Assembly: GCA_004298505.1 (NCBI GenBank)
Contig: SCRO01000085.1
Span: forward strand, 1 to 55,622
DNA length: 55,622 nucleotides
Direction of reading: 5' to 3'
From: Rhodanobacter sp.
Lineage (GTDB): Bacteria; Pseudomonadota; Gammaproteobacteria; Xanthomonadales; Rhodanobacteraceae
Position 1 is the first letter of the stretch. Every line of letters begins with the position of its first letter. The position numbers and the translations under genes were made by a program. The notes under the pieces are model-generated. The model saw only the letters and a program-made list of their open reading frames with translations, was not told the DNA's origin and did no database searches. Of this stretch, positions 1 to 8,046 are shown piece after piece.

Positions 1-35
1 ATCCCGACGGCGATCCCTTCTGAAACCGTCAAACC

Positions 36-55
36 CCGCCGCCTGACAGCGGCGG
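36..55. terminator. GC-rich hairpin at the left edge
   Basis: A perfect 7-bp stem (36-42 with 49-55) encloses a 6-nt loop. Only two T residues follow, so it is at best a weak Rho-independent terminator for a gene lying to the left of the window. The DNA up to about position 75 is GC-rich, while the DNA after it is clearly AT-richer. Whether this marks an element boundary cannot be decided from this window. Confidence 0.3.
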
Positions 56-79
56 CTTCACGCCCGGCGACCCTCAATC

Positions 80-274
80 ATGCTGATCAGAGGGTCATCA
101 AAGAGCGTGCTCATGCTCAACCAGCTTTATTTGAAGTCGGAACTTAGGGACGACAGCTTGGTCTCCAAGCAGGACGACATGCTGTATGCCCTTACTGATG
201 ACGATGATCCGTGGACGAAGATTGTTCGAGAGTATCTCGGTCTAACAGCAGGACGAGTATTTGATGATGAGTGA
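80..274 (+). CDS. small hypothetical protein of the mobile element
   Basis: An open frame of 64 codons or fewer has an acidic C-terminal half (a DDDD run) and no recognisable domain. The first ATG (80) has no ribosome binding site. A GTG at 107 lies 12 nt after an AGAGGG, and an ATG at 113 follows, so the true start is uncertain. Its base composition matches the neighbouring recombinase genes rather than the downstream chromosome, so it belongs to the foreign segment. It converges on the resolvase gene, with the stops 36 bp apart. No function can be assigned, and it may not be expressed. Confidence 0.3.
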   Translation: MLIRGSSKSVLMLNQLYLKSELRDDSLVSKQDDMLYALTDDDDPWTKIVREYLGLTAGRVFDDE

Positions 275-310
275 TTCCTGCCGCTTGAATATGCTTACCA
301 TGTAATGGTT

Positions 311-982
311 TTAGGTGGTAAGCGCATTTATGCGTAGAAGAATGTTTCTTACGCCAGCAGCAGTCCAGCGACCACCACGCTGTGTACCCACACCGTGTGC
401 CTCGAGAGATTTGGCAAGGCTTGAATAAGAAGTCGCGCCCTGTGCGTGGAGTGCTTGCATCACAGTCTTGATGCCTTTCGCAAAGGCATCTGCCTGTTCG
501 CGCGTCTTATCAGATGCCATCTTTGATTGATTGGCAGCATTCGGGTTGCCGAGACGGACGCCGCGAGCTTTGGCGGCAGCAAGGGATGCCTTGGTACGCT
601 GTGCAATGACTTCTCTTTCATATTCAGCTACTGCGGCAATGATATGGATGGTGAGCTTGTTTGCATGCGGCATGTCTGCTGCGACAAACTCGACGCCTGA
701 CCGTAGAAGTTCGGAGATGAAATGGACGCTACGAGCCAGACGGTCAAGCTTGGCAATGACAAGCATTGCCTTTTCAGAGCGACATTGCTTCAAGGCTGCT
801 TTCAACTCGGCTCGCTCGTCGATAGCCCCCGACTCCACTTCCCTGCGTTCAGCGATGAGCGTGCCTCCTACGGATTGAACATAGGCTTGGACTGCGGCTC
901 GCTGCGCATCTAGCCCCAAGCCGCTTTGTCCTTGGCTAGTCGTTGAAACCCTGTAGTACGCGATAAATGAAGACGTTGCCAT
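311..982 (-). CDS. small serine recombinase (resolvase/invertase family)
   Basis: The 223-aa protein has the resolvase N-terminal fold. The YYRVS motif puts the catalytic serine at residue 13; AKLDRLAR follows near residue 77, then the EYEREVIAQRT long-helix region. A C-terminal helix-turn-helix region (WTAAGVRNILLR) would contact DNA. Its size fits enzymes that resolve dimers or invert DNA rather than large serine integrases. The ATG at 982 has a GGA-type ribosome binding site within TAGGATCTG. A 32-bp palindrome (990-1021) lies 7 bp upstream and is a plausible binding site and operator. Inferred role: resolving element multimers or cointegrates produced by the neighbouring Rep-like protein. 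Confidence 0.88.
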   Translation of the reverse strand: MATSSFIAYYRVSTTSQGQSGLGLDAQRAAVQAYVQSVGGTLIAERREVESGAIDERAELKAALKQCRSEKAMLVIAKLDRLARSVHFISELLRSGVEFVAADMPHANKLTIHIIAAVAEYEREVIAQRTKASLAAAKARGVRLGNPNAANQSKMASDKTREQADAFAKGIKTVMQALHAQGATSYSSLAKSLEAHGVGTQRGGRWTAAGVRNILLRINALTT

Positions 983-989
983 CAGATCC

Positions 990-1021
990 TATAAAACCCA
1001 ATTGAACATTTGGGTTTTATA
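990..1021. promoter_or_regulatory. 32-bp palindrome, probable resolvase site/operator
   Basis: Two perfect 12-bp inverted arms (990-1001, 1010-1021) flank an 8-bp spacer. The size resembles a resolvase dimer-binding subsite, which typically has about 12-bp inverted ends within 28-34 bp. It sits immediately upstream of the resolvase ATG, as expected for an autoregulated res site. Alternatively it could fold as a hairpin in single-stranded DNA and serve as a single-strand origin. Confidence 0.6.
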
Positions 1022-1123
1022 ATATGTGCTGCTGCCACAAAGGTAAACCCCCAATGAATGCCGATTTGGGCAATTTTGCGCCGTACAAGTTCCTGTTTTT
1101 GAATGCCTTTCAGACGACAAATC

Positions 1124-1143
1124 TGTGGATAAATTGTGGATAA
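1124..1143. promoter_or_regulatory. tandem DnaA boxes
   Basis: TGTGGATAA occurs at 1124-1132 and again at 1135-1143. Both copies match the reverse complement of the consensus DnaA box TTATCCACA exactly. The copies have the same orientation and repeat every 11 bp, about one helical turn. They lie 152 bp upstream of the Rep-like gene. Such boxes commonly recruit host DnaA at plasmid and chromosomal origins; use in this element is inferred. Confidence 0.6.
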
Positions 1144-1294
1144 CTCGACGAGGTCAAACCTGCCAGATAAATACACCAGGACCGTGGAAGCTGCCACGGC
1201 GTCGCCTTTGTGGGCGTGTCAGTCCCTTCAGGGCAGGGTCCTCAGATCGCCGTAGCTGGCGGCTTATAAATGACTATTGCCTGAGAGGTGAGAC

Positions 1295-1903
1295 ATGAAA
1301 ACTCGTGAATACCTCATGCACAAGTACGAGAGCTACGAAGCTCAAGGTCATTCGATCTTCGCAGTGACGCTGTCAACGTATGTCAAGGACGATGAACTTG
1401 CCTCAAGTGACGACATGAGAAAGTTCTGGGATTTTCATTTCATATACCGAGTGGATAAATGTCTGCCGTATAAGCTGAAGAAAAAGTTCGATCACGACTT
1501 CGTCGTCGAACGATCAAAGGCAGGGCATTACCATTACCACGGATTGTTGGCTTTCACAGATGAAGCCGGCAAAAAGATCTGGCGCGATGGAGAACTAAAC
1601 ACTCAGTTGCAGCGTGATCTAAATTCGTTTCGTTCAAAAGGCATCGATCGACCATTTCGGGTGAATACGTACTTCATCGAACAGAAGAGGTCATGCGGGA
1701 TCGGTGCGTGGATTACATATATCACGAAAGCAAAGGAGATCCCTATGGCGAGTACATACGACAGGAGATCTTTCAACCAAGAGGAGTGGCGTAGTGACTA
1801 CGCAAAAAGAAAATCAGCTACAGCGACAGGTTCAGGACCTTGCAAAACATTCGAAGGTTGCGAAGCGACTCATGCCGTTCGAGAAGCGCGTCGAACGAGT
1901 TGA
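1295..1903 (+). CDS. HUH-type replication initiator-like protein (Rep)
   Basis: The 202-aa protein shows the three motifs of single-tyrosine HUH endonucleases in order. A hydrophobic strand ending in T-L (IFAVTLSTY, residues 21-29) matches Rep motif 1. A His-rich HYHYHG (78-83) matches the metal-binding HUH motif. WITYITKAKE (139-148) gives the catalytic Tyr142 and Lys145 of the YxxK motif. This family nicks one strand to start rolling-circle replication or transposition. The last 50 residues are polar and probably disordered. The ATG is preceded by GAGAGGTGA, and the 3' end overlaps the next small gene in another frame. It could instead be related to inovirus Gp2-like initiators. It was recognised from motifs only; no search was run. 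Confidence 0.7.
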   Translation: MKTREYLMHKYESYEAQGHSIFAVTLSTYVKDDELASSDDMRKFWDFHFIYRVDKCLPYKLKKKFDHDFVVERSKAGHYHYHGLLAFTDEAGKKIWRDGELNTQLQRDLNSFRSKGIDRPFRVNTYFIEQKRSCGIGAWITYITKAKEIPMASTYDRRSFNQEEWRSDYAKRKSATATGSGPCKTFEGCEATHAVREARRTS

Positions 1904-1961
1904 AGATCTATTGACCGGTATCTTAGAAGTATTGCTCAAGACGTTGCTTGTCCCGCGTTGA
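1794..1961 (+). CDS. small basic helical protein overlapping rep
   Basis: This 55-codon frame starts at GTG 1794, with GAGGAG at 1781-1786 placed 7 nt upstream. That spacing decides this start over the in-frame ATG at 1704, which has none. The product is rich in Gln, Lys, Glu and Leu, with a heptad-like spacing suited to a short coiled coil (FEKRVERVEDLLTGILEVLL). Its first 110 bp overlap the 3' end of the Rep-like gene in a different frame, and its last 26 bp overlap the convergent integrase gene. It may be a copy-control or accessory partner of Rep, but this is only inferred from position. Confidence 0.5.
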   Translation: MTTQKENQLQRQVQDLAKHSKVAKRLMPFEKRVERVEDLLTGILEVLLKTLLVPR

Positions 1962-3735
1962 TCTTGCGATTGGTAAGAAGCTTCTTCATCCTTGGATCTT
2001 TCTTGAACCTCAAGGCGACATCCTGCCAGCCGTCGATGGCTTGAGTGTCGCTGTTCCGATATAGAATCTTAAGCATGAAAGAGTACTGTCTTAGATTCTT
2101 CTCGACCTGCTGCGCGGTTTGTAGATCAACGGGTCGGCGCTTGGGGTCGATTTCAAGTGCGTCGTCTTGGCGTATGTGAATTGGCTCGACAGTGATGCGC
2201 TCAATGAGACGGTGAAGTTCGCTTGCAAGCGAGCGGCGAATCCTTTCTGGTGATTCAGTCGCGTCTGATTCCTTGATCTTCTTGAGCAGGGAGCCGATGA
2301 CTTCTTGCCTGACCTTGGGGCTGATAGTCATCAGGTCATTGATTTCAAGTTCGGCTGTCTCGATCTTGATGTTGAATTCGCCAAGCTCCTTTTCGAGTTT
2401 GGCGAGCGCATCGTTGAGAGACGTGCTCGTGTTTGATCCATCTTCGATTGTTTTTATGATGCGTGCAATTTTCGTGTTGATCCCGTCACGGTCAACATGA
2501 AGCATGCTTAGGTCGTGCTGCAAATCTGCGAGGCGCTGCTGGCGGGAGCTGCCGCCCAGGACCTTGCCTACATCGAGGGTTTCGATGGCGTGCAGAACCT
2601 TGCTCTCAACGATCTCATACCGAAACGGGCGCGCTTTGCAGCTTCCGCCTGCAAGAGCCACGGAACAGCGCAGATATTGTCCACCACCCTTCGGCGCTCG
2701 ACCCTTGTCCAAGTAGCGCATACCTGCGGAGCATTTGCATCTGAGCAATCCAGTGAGCAGGTTGGCATAGGTTGCTCCCTTCCTGCCGCCCCCCCTCGTA
2801 CGCCTGCTGGCTTTGGCTTGGGCTGCTTCGAGGAATTGTTGGGATGAGATGATCGCAGGGTAGTAGCCCTGTATCGGGTCGCCATCATCCACCAGCCTGC
2901 GTTTTTTGTCTTTATCAACTTGAACGGTGTGAGGCTGAAATTCGCCAAGCACCGTGCGGCTTGCAAGAATCTTCTTGATGTATGTGTCTCGCCATACTGC
3001 ATTCTTCCGATTGCCCCAAGGTTTGATGCCACGCTTATTGAGATACTGGGCAACGGAGTAAGCGCCGTAGCCATTGCAGGTCATATCAAAAATTTCTTTG
3101 ATGATCTCAACTCGCTCGGGAATTTCTACGATCTCGTTCTTGGCCCTGTCGGCACGAAGCCAAGCTGGCACCTTGCTTGTCAGGATGGTTCCAGATGTAC
3201 GTAAACGCTCGCGCTTCCCGATCCATGTGTGCGACAAGAGGTCGGCTTTCCGTTTTGATTCCTCATGCGCACGCGCCATTGAGCCAAGCGCGATGTAAAG
3301 CTGGAAGCTCTGATTTTCGATGGTCTCTTCCGAATAAGTCTGCCCATCATCAAGCGTCACCAGAATGATGCCCTTGTTGATGATGTCGCTGAGACGAGCA
3401 AACGCCTTGGTGACCTTGTCTCTGCTTAGCCTGTCCATGGATTCCACGATCAGGTAGCTGCCGCGTTCAATGTCGCCGCTATCCACAAGATCCTTGAATC
3501 TGGCTAGTTCACCGAACTCGGCGTTACTTCCACGAAAGGCAGATATCCCAAGATCGTCGAAGCTCTCGATAAACTCCAGACCGTGTTTTTCGGTGTAGTC
3601 GCGCGTGCGCGACAACTGACGACGTTTCGAATCACCCTTCAACTGTTCGGGGGTGGACATACGGATGTAGGAGTAAGCCTTGGGCCTTGGCTTCTCTGCT
3701 GGAGCCGTGGACGGCTGATCCTTCTTCATGTGCAT
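1936..3735 (-). CDS. large serine recombinase (integrase of the element)
   Basis: The 599-aa protein has the large serine integrase layout. An N-terminal catalytic domain (about 20-160) has YIRMS, giving catalytic Ser27, and MDRLSRD. A recombinase domain follows (about 180-290). A zinc-ribbon region with paired cysteines (CKCSAG...LRCSVALAGGSC, about 350-385) comes next, then a long helical coiled-coil segment and a C-terminal tail. Such enzymes integrate and excise elements at attP/attB without homology. The start at 3735 is chosen for the AAGGGG 7-8 nt upstream; a second ATG (3729) is in frame. The gene points inward from the element end and stops about 45 bp short of the interrupted comM, as is usual for an integrase next to its att site. 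Confidence 0.92.
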   Translation of the reverse strand: MHMKKDQPSTAPAEKPRPKAYSYIRMSTPEQLKGDSKRRQLSRTRDYTEKHGLEFIESFDDLGISAFRGSNAEFGELARFKDLVDSGDIERGSYLIVESMDRLSRDKVTKAFARLSDIINKGIILVTLDDGQTYSEETIENQSFQLYIALGSMARAHEESKRKADLLSHTWIGKRERLRTSGTILTSKVPAWLRADRAKNEIVEIPERVEIIKEIFDMTCNGYGAYSVAQYLNKRGIKPWGNRKNAVWRDTYIKKILASRTVLGEFQPHTVQVDKDKKRRLVDDGDPIQGYYPAIISSQQFLEAAQAKASRRTRGGGRKGATYANLLTGLLRCKCSAGMRYLDKGRAPKGGGQYLRCSVALAGGSCKARPFRYEIVESKVLHAIETLDVGKVLGGSSRQQRLADLQHDLSMLHVDRDGINTKIARIIKTIEDGSNTSTSLNDALAKLEKELGEFNIKIETAELEINDLMTISPKVRQEVIGSLLKKIKESDATESPERIRRSLASELHRLIERITVEPIHIRQDDALEIDPKRRPVDLQTAQQVEKNLRQYSFMLKILYRNSDTQAIDGWQDVALRFKKDPRMKKLLTNRKINAGQATS

Positions 3736-3773
3736 GCAAAATCCCCTTGAAGGGTCATGGACTTTATTTGGAC

Positions 3774-3779
3774 ATTATA
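3774..3779 (-). promoter_or_regulatory. putative -10 box of the integrase promoter at the element end
   Basis: A perfect TATAAT reads on the minus strand 38 bp upstream of the integrase ATG. It lies within a few bp of the junction with comM. The matching -35 position would fall in comM sequence (about 3797-3802), where no TTGACA-like hexamer is present. The missing half could be supplied by the other element end after circularisation. Transcription itself is not shown by the sequence. Confidence 0.5.
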
Positions 3780-3800
3780 GGTTGCTGGTCGGGCCGCCCG
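3775..3800. mobile_element. right attachment junction of the element in comM
   Basis: The comM-like reading frame begins abruptly at about 3781 with LLVGPPGTGKT, the Walker A motif. The DNA immediately left is AT-rich and encodes nothing ComM-like. The recombination crossover must therefore lie in or next to this motif. The exact core cannot be fixed because the left junction is outside the window. ComM/YifB genes are known insertion sites for genomic islands, notably AbaR islands of Acinetobacter, which use different enzymes. Confidence 0.6.
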
Positions 3801-4633
3801 GCACCGGCAAGACCATGCTGGCCGAACGCCTGCCCGGCATCCTGCCGCCGTTGTCCGAATCCGAAGCACTGGAGACCTGCGCGGTGTTGTCGGTCTCCGG
3901 CCAGGTCACCGACCTGGCGCGCTGGCGGCGGCGGCCGTTCCGTGCGCCGCACCACACCGCCTCGGCGGTGGCCCTGGTTGGTGGCGGTTCCTACCCGCGC
4001 CCGGGCGAGATCTCGCTGGCGCATAACGGCGTGCTGTTTCTGGACGAGCTACCCGAGTTCAGCCGGCATGTGCTGGAGGTGCTGCGCGAGCCGATGGAAT
4101 CGGGCCACATCATGATCTCGCGGGCGGCTCGGCAGTCGACGTTTCCCGCCCAGTTCCAGCTGGTGGCCGCGATGAATCCCTGCCCCTGCGGCTACGCCGG
4201 CGATCCGCGCTGCCAGTGCACGCCGGATCAGGTGCAGCGTTACCGTTCGCGTATTTCCGGGCCACTGCTGGATCGCATCGATCTCTGCGTGCAGGTGCCG
4301 CCGGTACCGCTGGCTGAACTGGGCACGCCGCGCAATGACCGTGACGAGGATTCCGCCACGGTGCGCACGCGCGTGCTCAAAGCGCGCAGGCAGTCGCTGA
4401 TGCGTGCCGGGCGGCCAAACGCGGAAATCAGCACGCGCGAACTGGAACGCGACTGCGCGTTGGGTGCGCCGGAGCGGCGCTGGTTCGAGGGTGCACTGGA
4501 GCGGCTCGGCCTGTCCGCCCGCGCCTACCACCGGGTGCTGCGGGTGGCTCGCACCATCGCCGATCTGGATAGTGGCGCGGCCCTGCTGGAGCGCGAATAC
4601 CTGGCCGAAGCGCTGCAGTATCGCCGCCTCTGA
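3781..4633 (+). pseudogene. comM: comM 3' fragment (Mg-chelatase-like AAA+ helicase), interrupted
   Basis: This encodes about 284 C-terminal residues of ComM/YifB, a protein of roughly 500 aa that promotes branch migration during natural transformation. Present are Walker A (GPPGTGKTML), the RAPHHTAS motif, the Walker B region (GVLFLDELPEF), the cysteine-rich CPCGYAGDPRCQC segment and the C-terminal Mg-chelatase helical domain ending LAEALQYRRL. The N-terminal Lon-like half is missing because the mobile element entered at Walker A. The frame is open back to an ATG at 3728 inside the integrase leader, but no ribosome binding site precedes it. A functional ComM is therefore unlikely while the element is integrated. 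Confidence 0.88.
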
Positions 4634-4637
4634 AGGC

Positions 4638-4719
4638 AGGAGTGAGTGCAGAGGAGTGAGAAGTGAGAGAAAGCACGCATCTGCTCTTGCTCACTCCCCA
4701 CTCCTCTGCACTCACTCCT
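4638..4719. repeat. long inverted repeat between comM and the antiporter gene
   Basis: Arms of 20 bp (4638-4657 and 4700-4719) are perfectly complementary. They extend inward with partial pairing around a loop of about 42 nt. It follows the comM stop by 4 bp and ends with GCTTTT, so the transcript would fold into a strong hairpin and may act as a terminator. The arm sequence (AGGAGTGAGTGCAGAGGAGT) differs from the GTAG-REP family elsewhere in the window. Confidence 0.75.
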
Positions 4720-4789
4720 CGCTTTTCGGACGCTGGACGTGCACGCCGCCGCGTGTTTCGATGGCGGCCCGATGTGTCCAAGGATTGCC

Positions 4790-6604
4790 ATGATTATCGA
4801 GCTTGGCCTGATGCTCGCCGGGATGCTGATGATCGGTTTCCTGGCGCAATGGCTGGCGTGGCGGGTGAAGTTGCCGGCGATTCTGTTTTTGCTGCTGGCC
4901 GGCATTGTGCTCGGTCCGGTGAGCGGCGTGCTGAACCCGGACAAGCTGCTGGGCGACCTGCTGTTTCCGATCGTGTCGCTGGCGGTGGCCGTGATCCTGT
5001 TCGAGGGCAGCCTGACCCTGCGTTTCCACGAGCTGCCTGGCATCGGGAAGGCCGTGCGCGGCTTGGTTACCTACGGCGCCATCGCCACCTTGCTGCTGCT
5101 GGCATGGGCCGCGCATGCCATGGCCGGGGTGAGCTGGCCGATCGCCTTGCTGTATGGCGCACTGGGTAGCGTAACCGGGCCGACGGTGATTGCGCCGATG
5201 CTGCGCACGCTGCGGCCAAACGCACGTATCGCCAACACGCTGCGCTGGGAAGGCATTGTGATCGACCCGCTGGGCGCGTTGTTCGCGGTGCTGATCTTCG
5301 AGGCGATCGTGTCGCGCGAGCAAGGCCATACGATCGGTGTGTTCATCGCCACTATCGGCAGTGGCGTGGTGATCGGTGCCGTGGCGGCGTGGCTGGTGGC
5401 ATTTTTCCTGCGTCGGCAGATGATTCCCGAATACCTGCAGAACTACGCCGTGCTGGCTGCCGTGTTGCTGGCCTTCAGTCTTTCCAACGCGCTTACCCAC
5501 GAATCGGGCCTGCTGGCGGTGACGATCATGGGGATCGCGCTGGGCAACATACGCGGCGTGCACATGGACGACATTCTGGACTTCAAGGAAAGCCTCACCA
5601 CCGTGCTGGTGTCGGTATTGTTCATCCTGCTGGCGGCGCGATTGCCATGGCCATTGCCGCCGGGGATGCTGGTGGCCGGCATCGCCTTGTTTGCGGTCGC
5701 CCAATTGATTGTGCGGCCGCTGACTGTGTCGCTGGCCAGCGTAGGCAGCCAACTCAGCTGGCGCGAGCGTGCGCTGATTGGCTGGGTGGCGCCGCGCGGC
5801 ATCGTGGCGGCGTCGGTGTCGGCGCTGTTCGCCTTACGCCTGGATGCGCTGGACGTGCCCGGTGCCGACGCGCTGGTGCCGCTGATCTTCACCCTGATCA
5901 TCGGCACGGTGGTACTGCAGAGTGCGACTGCGCGGCCGCTGGCGATCTGGTTGAAAGTGGCCGAGCCGGAACCGCACGGCGTGTTGATCTTCGGCTCCGA
6001 TGCGGTCGCCCGTGCGATCGGCAAGGCGCTCGGCGAGGCCGGTTTCCGCGTGGTGCTGGCCGACGACGAGTGGGAAGGCATCCGGCTGGCCCGCATGGAG
6101 GGCCTGACCACGTTCTTCGGCAACCCGGCCTCGCCGCATGCCGAGCTGCATCTGGATCTCACCGGTATCGGCCGGTTGCTGGCCTTGTCCACCCATCGCG
6201 AGCGCAACTCGCTGGCGTGCGTGCATTACCGCCAGGAGTTCGGTCGCGAGAAGGTTTACCGGCTGCGCAACCTAACCCCGCTGGAAAACACCGATCGCGC
6301 CGCCCTGGCGGGCAACCTGCTGGCGCCGCCGTTGTTCGACGAGACGATCACCCACGGCCGCTTCGCCGAGATGCTGGAGCAGGGTTGGCGGATCAAGCTG
6401 ACCAAGCTCACCGACACCTTCGACTGGCCGCAGTTTATCGAGCAATACGGCTCGGCCAGCGTGCTGATGTTCGCTGTGGAAGAGAAAGGGACCCTGCGGG
6501 TCGCCTCGACCAAGCGCAAGCTGGAACCGAAATCGGGCTGGACCGTGATCGTGCTGGTACCGCCGCCCGATCCGGCCCCGAGTAACTGTGACCCTGACCG
6601 GTAG
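4790..6604 (+). CDS. cation:proton antiporter (CPA family) with C-terminal nucleotide-binding-like domain
   Basis: The 604-aa inner-membrane protein has about 12 hydrophobic segments over residues 1-390. It carries antiporter landmarks GSVTGPTVIAPML and WEGIVIDPLGA, in which the acidic residues suit ion translocation. From about residue 396 a soluble Rossmann-like region (HGVLIFGSDAVARAIG) resembles TrkA-N/RCK regulatory domains. It probably exchanges Na+ or K+ for protons; the ion cannot be read from sequence. The start at ATG 4790 is chosen because AAGGA lies 6-7 nt upstream; earlier in-frame ATGs (4739, 4772) lack this. The TAG stop is supplied by the GTAG end of a REP repeat. Confidence 0.85.
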   Translation: MIIELGLMLAGMLMIGFLAQWLAWRVKLPAILFLLLAGIVLGPVSGVLNPDKLLGDLLFPIVSLAVAVILFEGSLTLRFHELPGIGKAVRGLVTYGAIATLLLLAWAAHAMAGVSWPIALLYGALGSVTGPTVIAPMLRTLRPNARIANTLRWEGIVIDPLGALFAVLIFEAIVSREQGHTIGVFIATIGSGVVIGAVAAWLVAFFLRRQMIPEYLQNYAVLAAVLLAFSLSNALTHESGLLAVTIMGIALGNIRGVHMDDILDFKESLTTVLVSVLFILLAARLPWPLPPGMLVAGIALFAVAQLIVRPLTVSLASVGSQLSWRERALIGWVAPRGIVAASVSALFALRLDALDVPGADALVPLIFTLIIGTVVLQSATARPLAIWLKVAEPEPHGVLIFGSDAVARAIGKALGEAGFRVVLADDEWEGIRLARMEGLTTFFGNPASPHAELHLDLTGIGRLLALSTHRERNSLACVHYRQEFGREKVYRLRNLTPLENTDRAALAGNLLAPPLFDETITHGRFAEMLEQGWRIKLTKLTDTFDWPQFIEQYGSASVLMFAVEEKGTLRVASTKRKLEPKSGWTVIVLVPPPDPAPSNCDPDR

Positions 6605-6688
6605 GAGCCCGCTTGCGGGCGATGCTGTTGCTCTGATGCCTGGAATCGATCAAGGCGAAAGCATCGCCCGCGAGCGGGCTCCTACCGG
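6598..6688. repeat. GTAG-type REP inverted pair, copy 1
   Basis: Two 28-bp arms (6598-6625 and 6661-6688) are inverted with one mismatch around a 35-bp centre. Each arm has the REP pattern GTAGGAG then CCCGC-NN-GCGGG then CGATGC. It fills the gap between two convergent genes, supplies the antiporter TAG stop and stops 4 bp short of the aceA stop codon. Transcripts from either side would form a strong hairpin, so it may act as a bidirectional terminator. Related copies are at 13669, 16575, 36828 and 37683. Confidence 0.88.
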
Positions 6689-6692
6689 TGTG

Positions 6693-7988
<1,296 letters not shown>

Positions 7989-8011
7989 GGCATGACTCCG
8001 TGGTGTCTTCA

Positions 8012-8036
8012 ATCCCTCTCCGGGTGGGAGAGGGGA
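8012..8036. repeat. short hairpin between aceB and aceA
   Basis: CCCTCTCC pairs with GGAGAGGG around a 5-nt loop in the aceB-aceA gap. The same CCCTCTCC/GGGAGAGGG pattern is a common intergenic repeat in xanthomonads. A related block seems to have entered the tdk coding region at about 37130. It could set the ratio of aceB to aceA mRNA, which is inference only. Confidence 0.5.
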
Positions 8037-8046
8037 GGGTGAACTT

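Larger units (their letters stand above)
983..1294. other. candidate replication origin/control region of the element
   Basis: This gap between the divergent resolvase and Rep-like genes has no convincing gene. In order it holds a 32-bp palindrome (990-1021), two exact DnaA boxes (1124-1132 and 1135-1143), a 6-bp-stem hairpin (1182-1199) and the Rep ribosome binding site (GAGAGGTGA before 1295). A frame on the minus strand (982-1197) begins with GTG, lacks a ribosome binding site and runs through the palindrome, so it is not called. Origin function is inferred from the DnaA boxes and the adjacent Rep gene. No repeated iterons were seen. Confidence 0.5.

Noticed and set aside
982-1197. Minus-strand open frame of 71 codons between the resolvase and rep genes
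   Set aside because: It starts with GTG without a ribosome binding site, passes through the 32-bp palindrome and the DnaA boxes, and has no protein-like pattern.
3728-3780. New N-terminus for the comM fragment starting inside the integrase leader
   Set aside because: The frame is open, but no ribosome binding site or promoter faces that way, so translation is not supported.
1-3780. Filamentous phage or AbaR-type island
   Set aside because: No coat, Zot/pI or TniA/B/C proteins are present in the visible part. The serine integrase and comM site point to another type.
3760-3800. tRNA-type attachment site at the element end
   Set aside because: No tRNA gene or fragment is present; the junction lies in the comM coding sequence.
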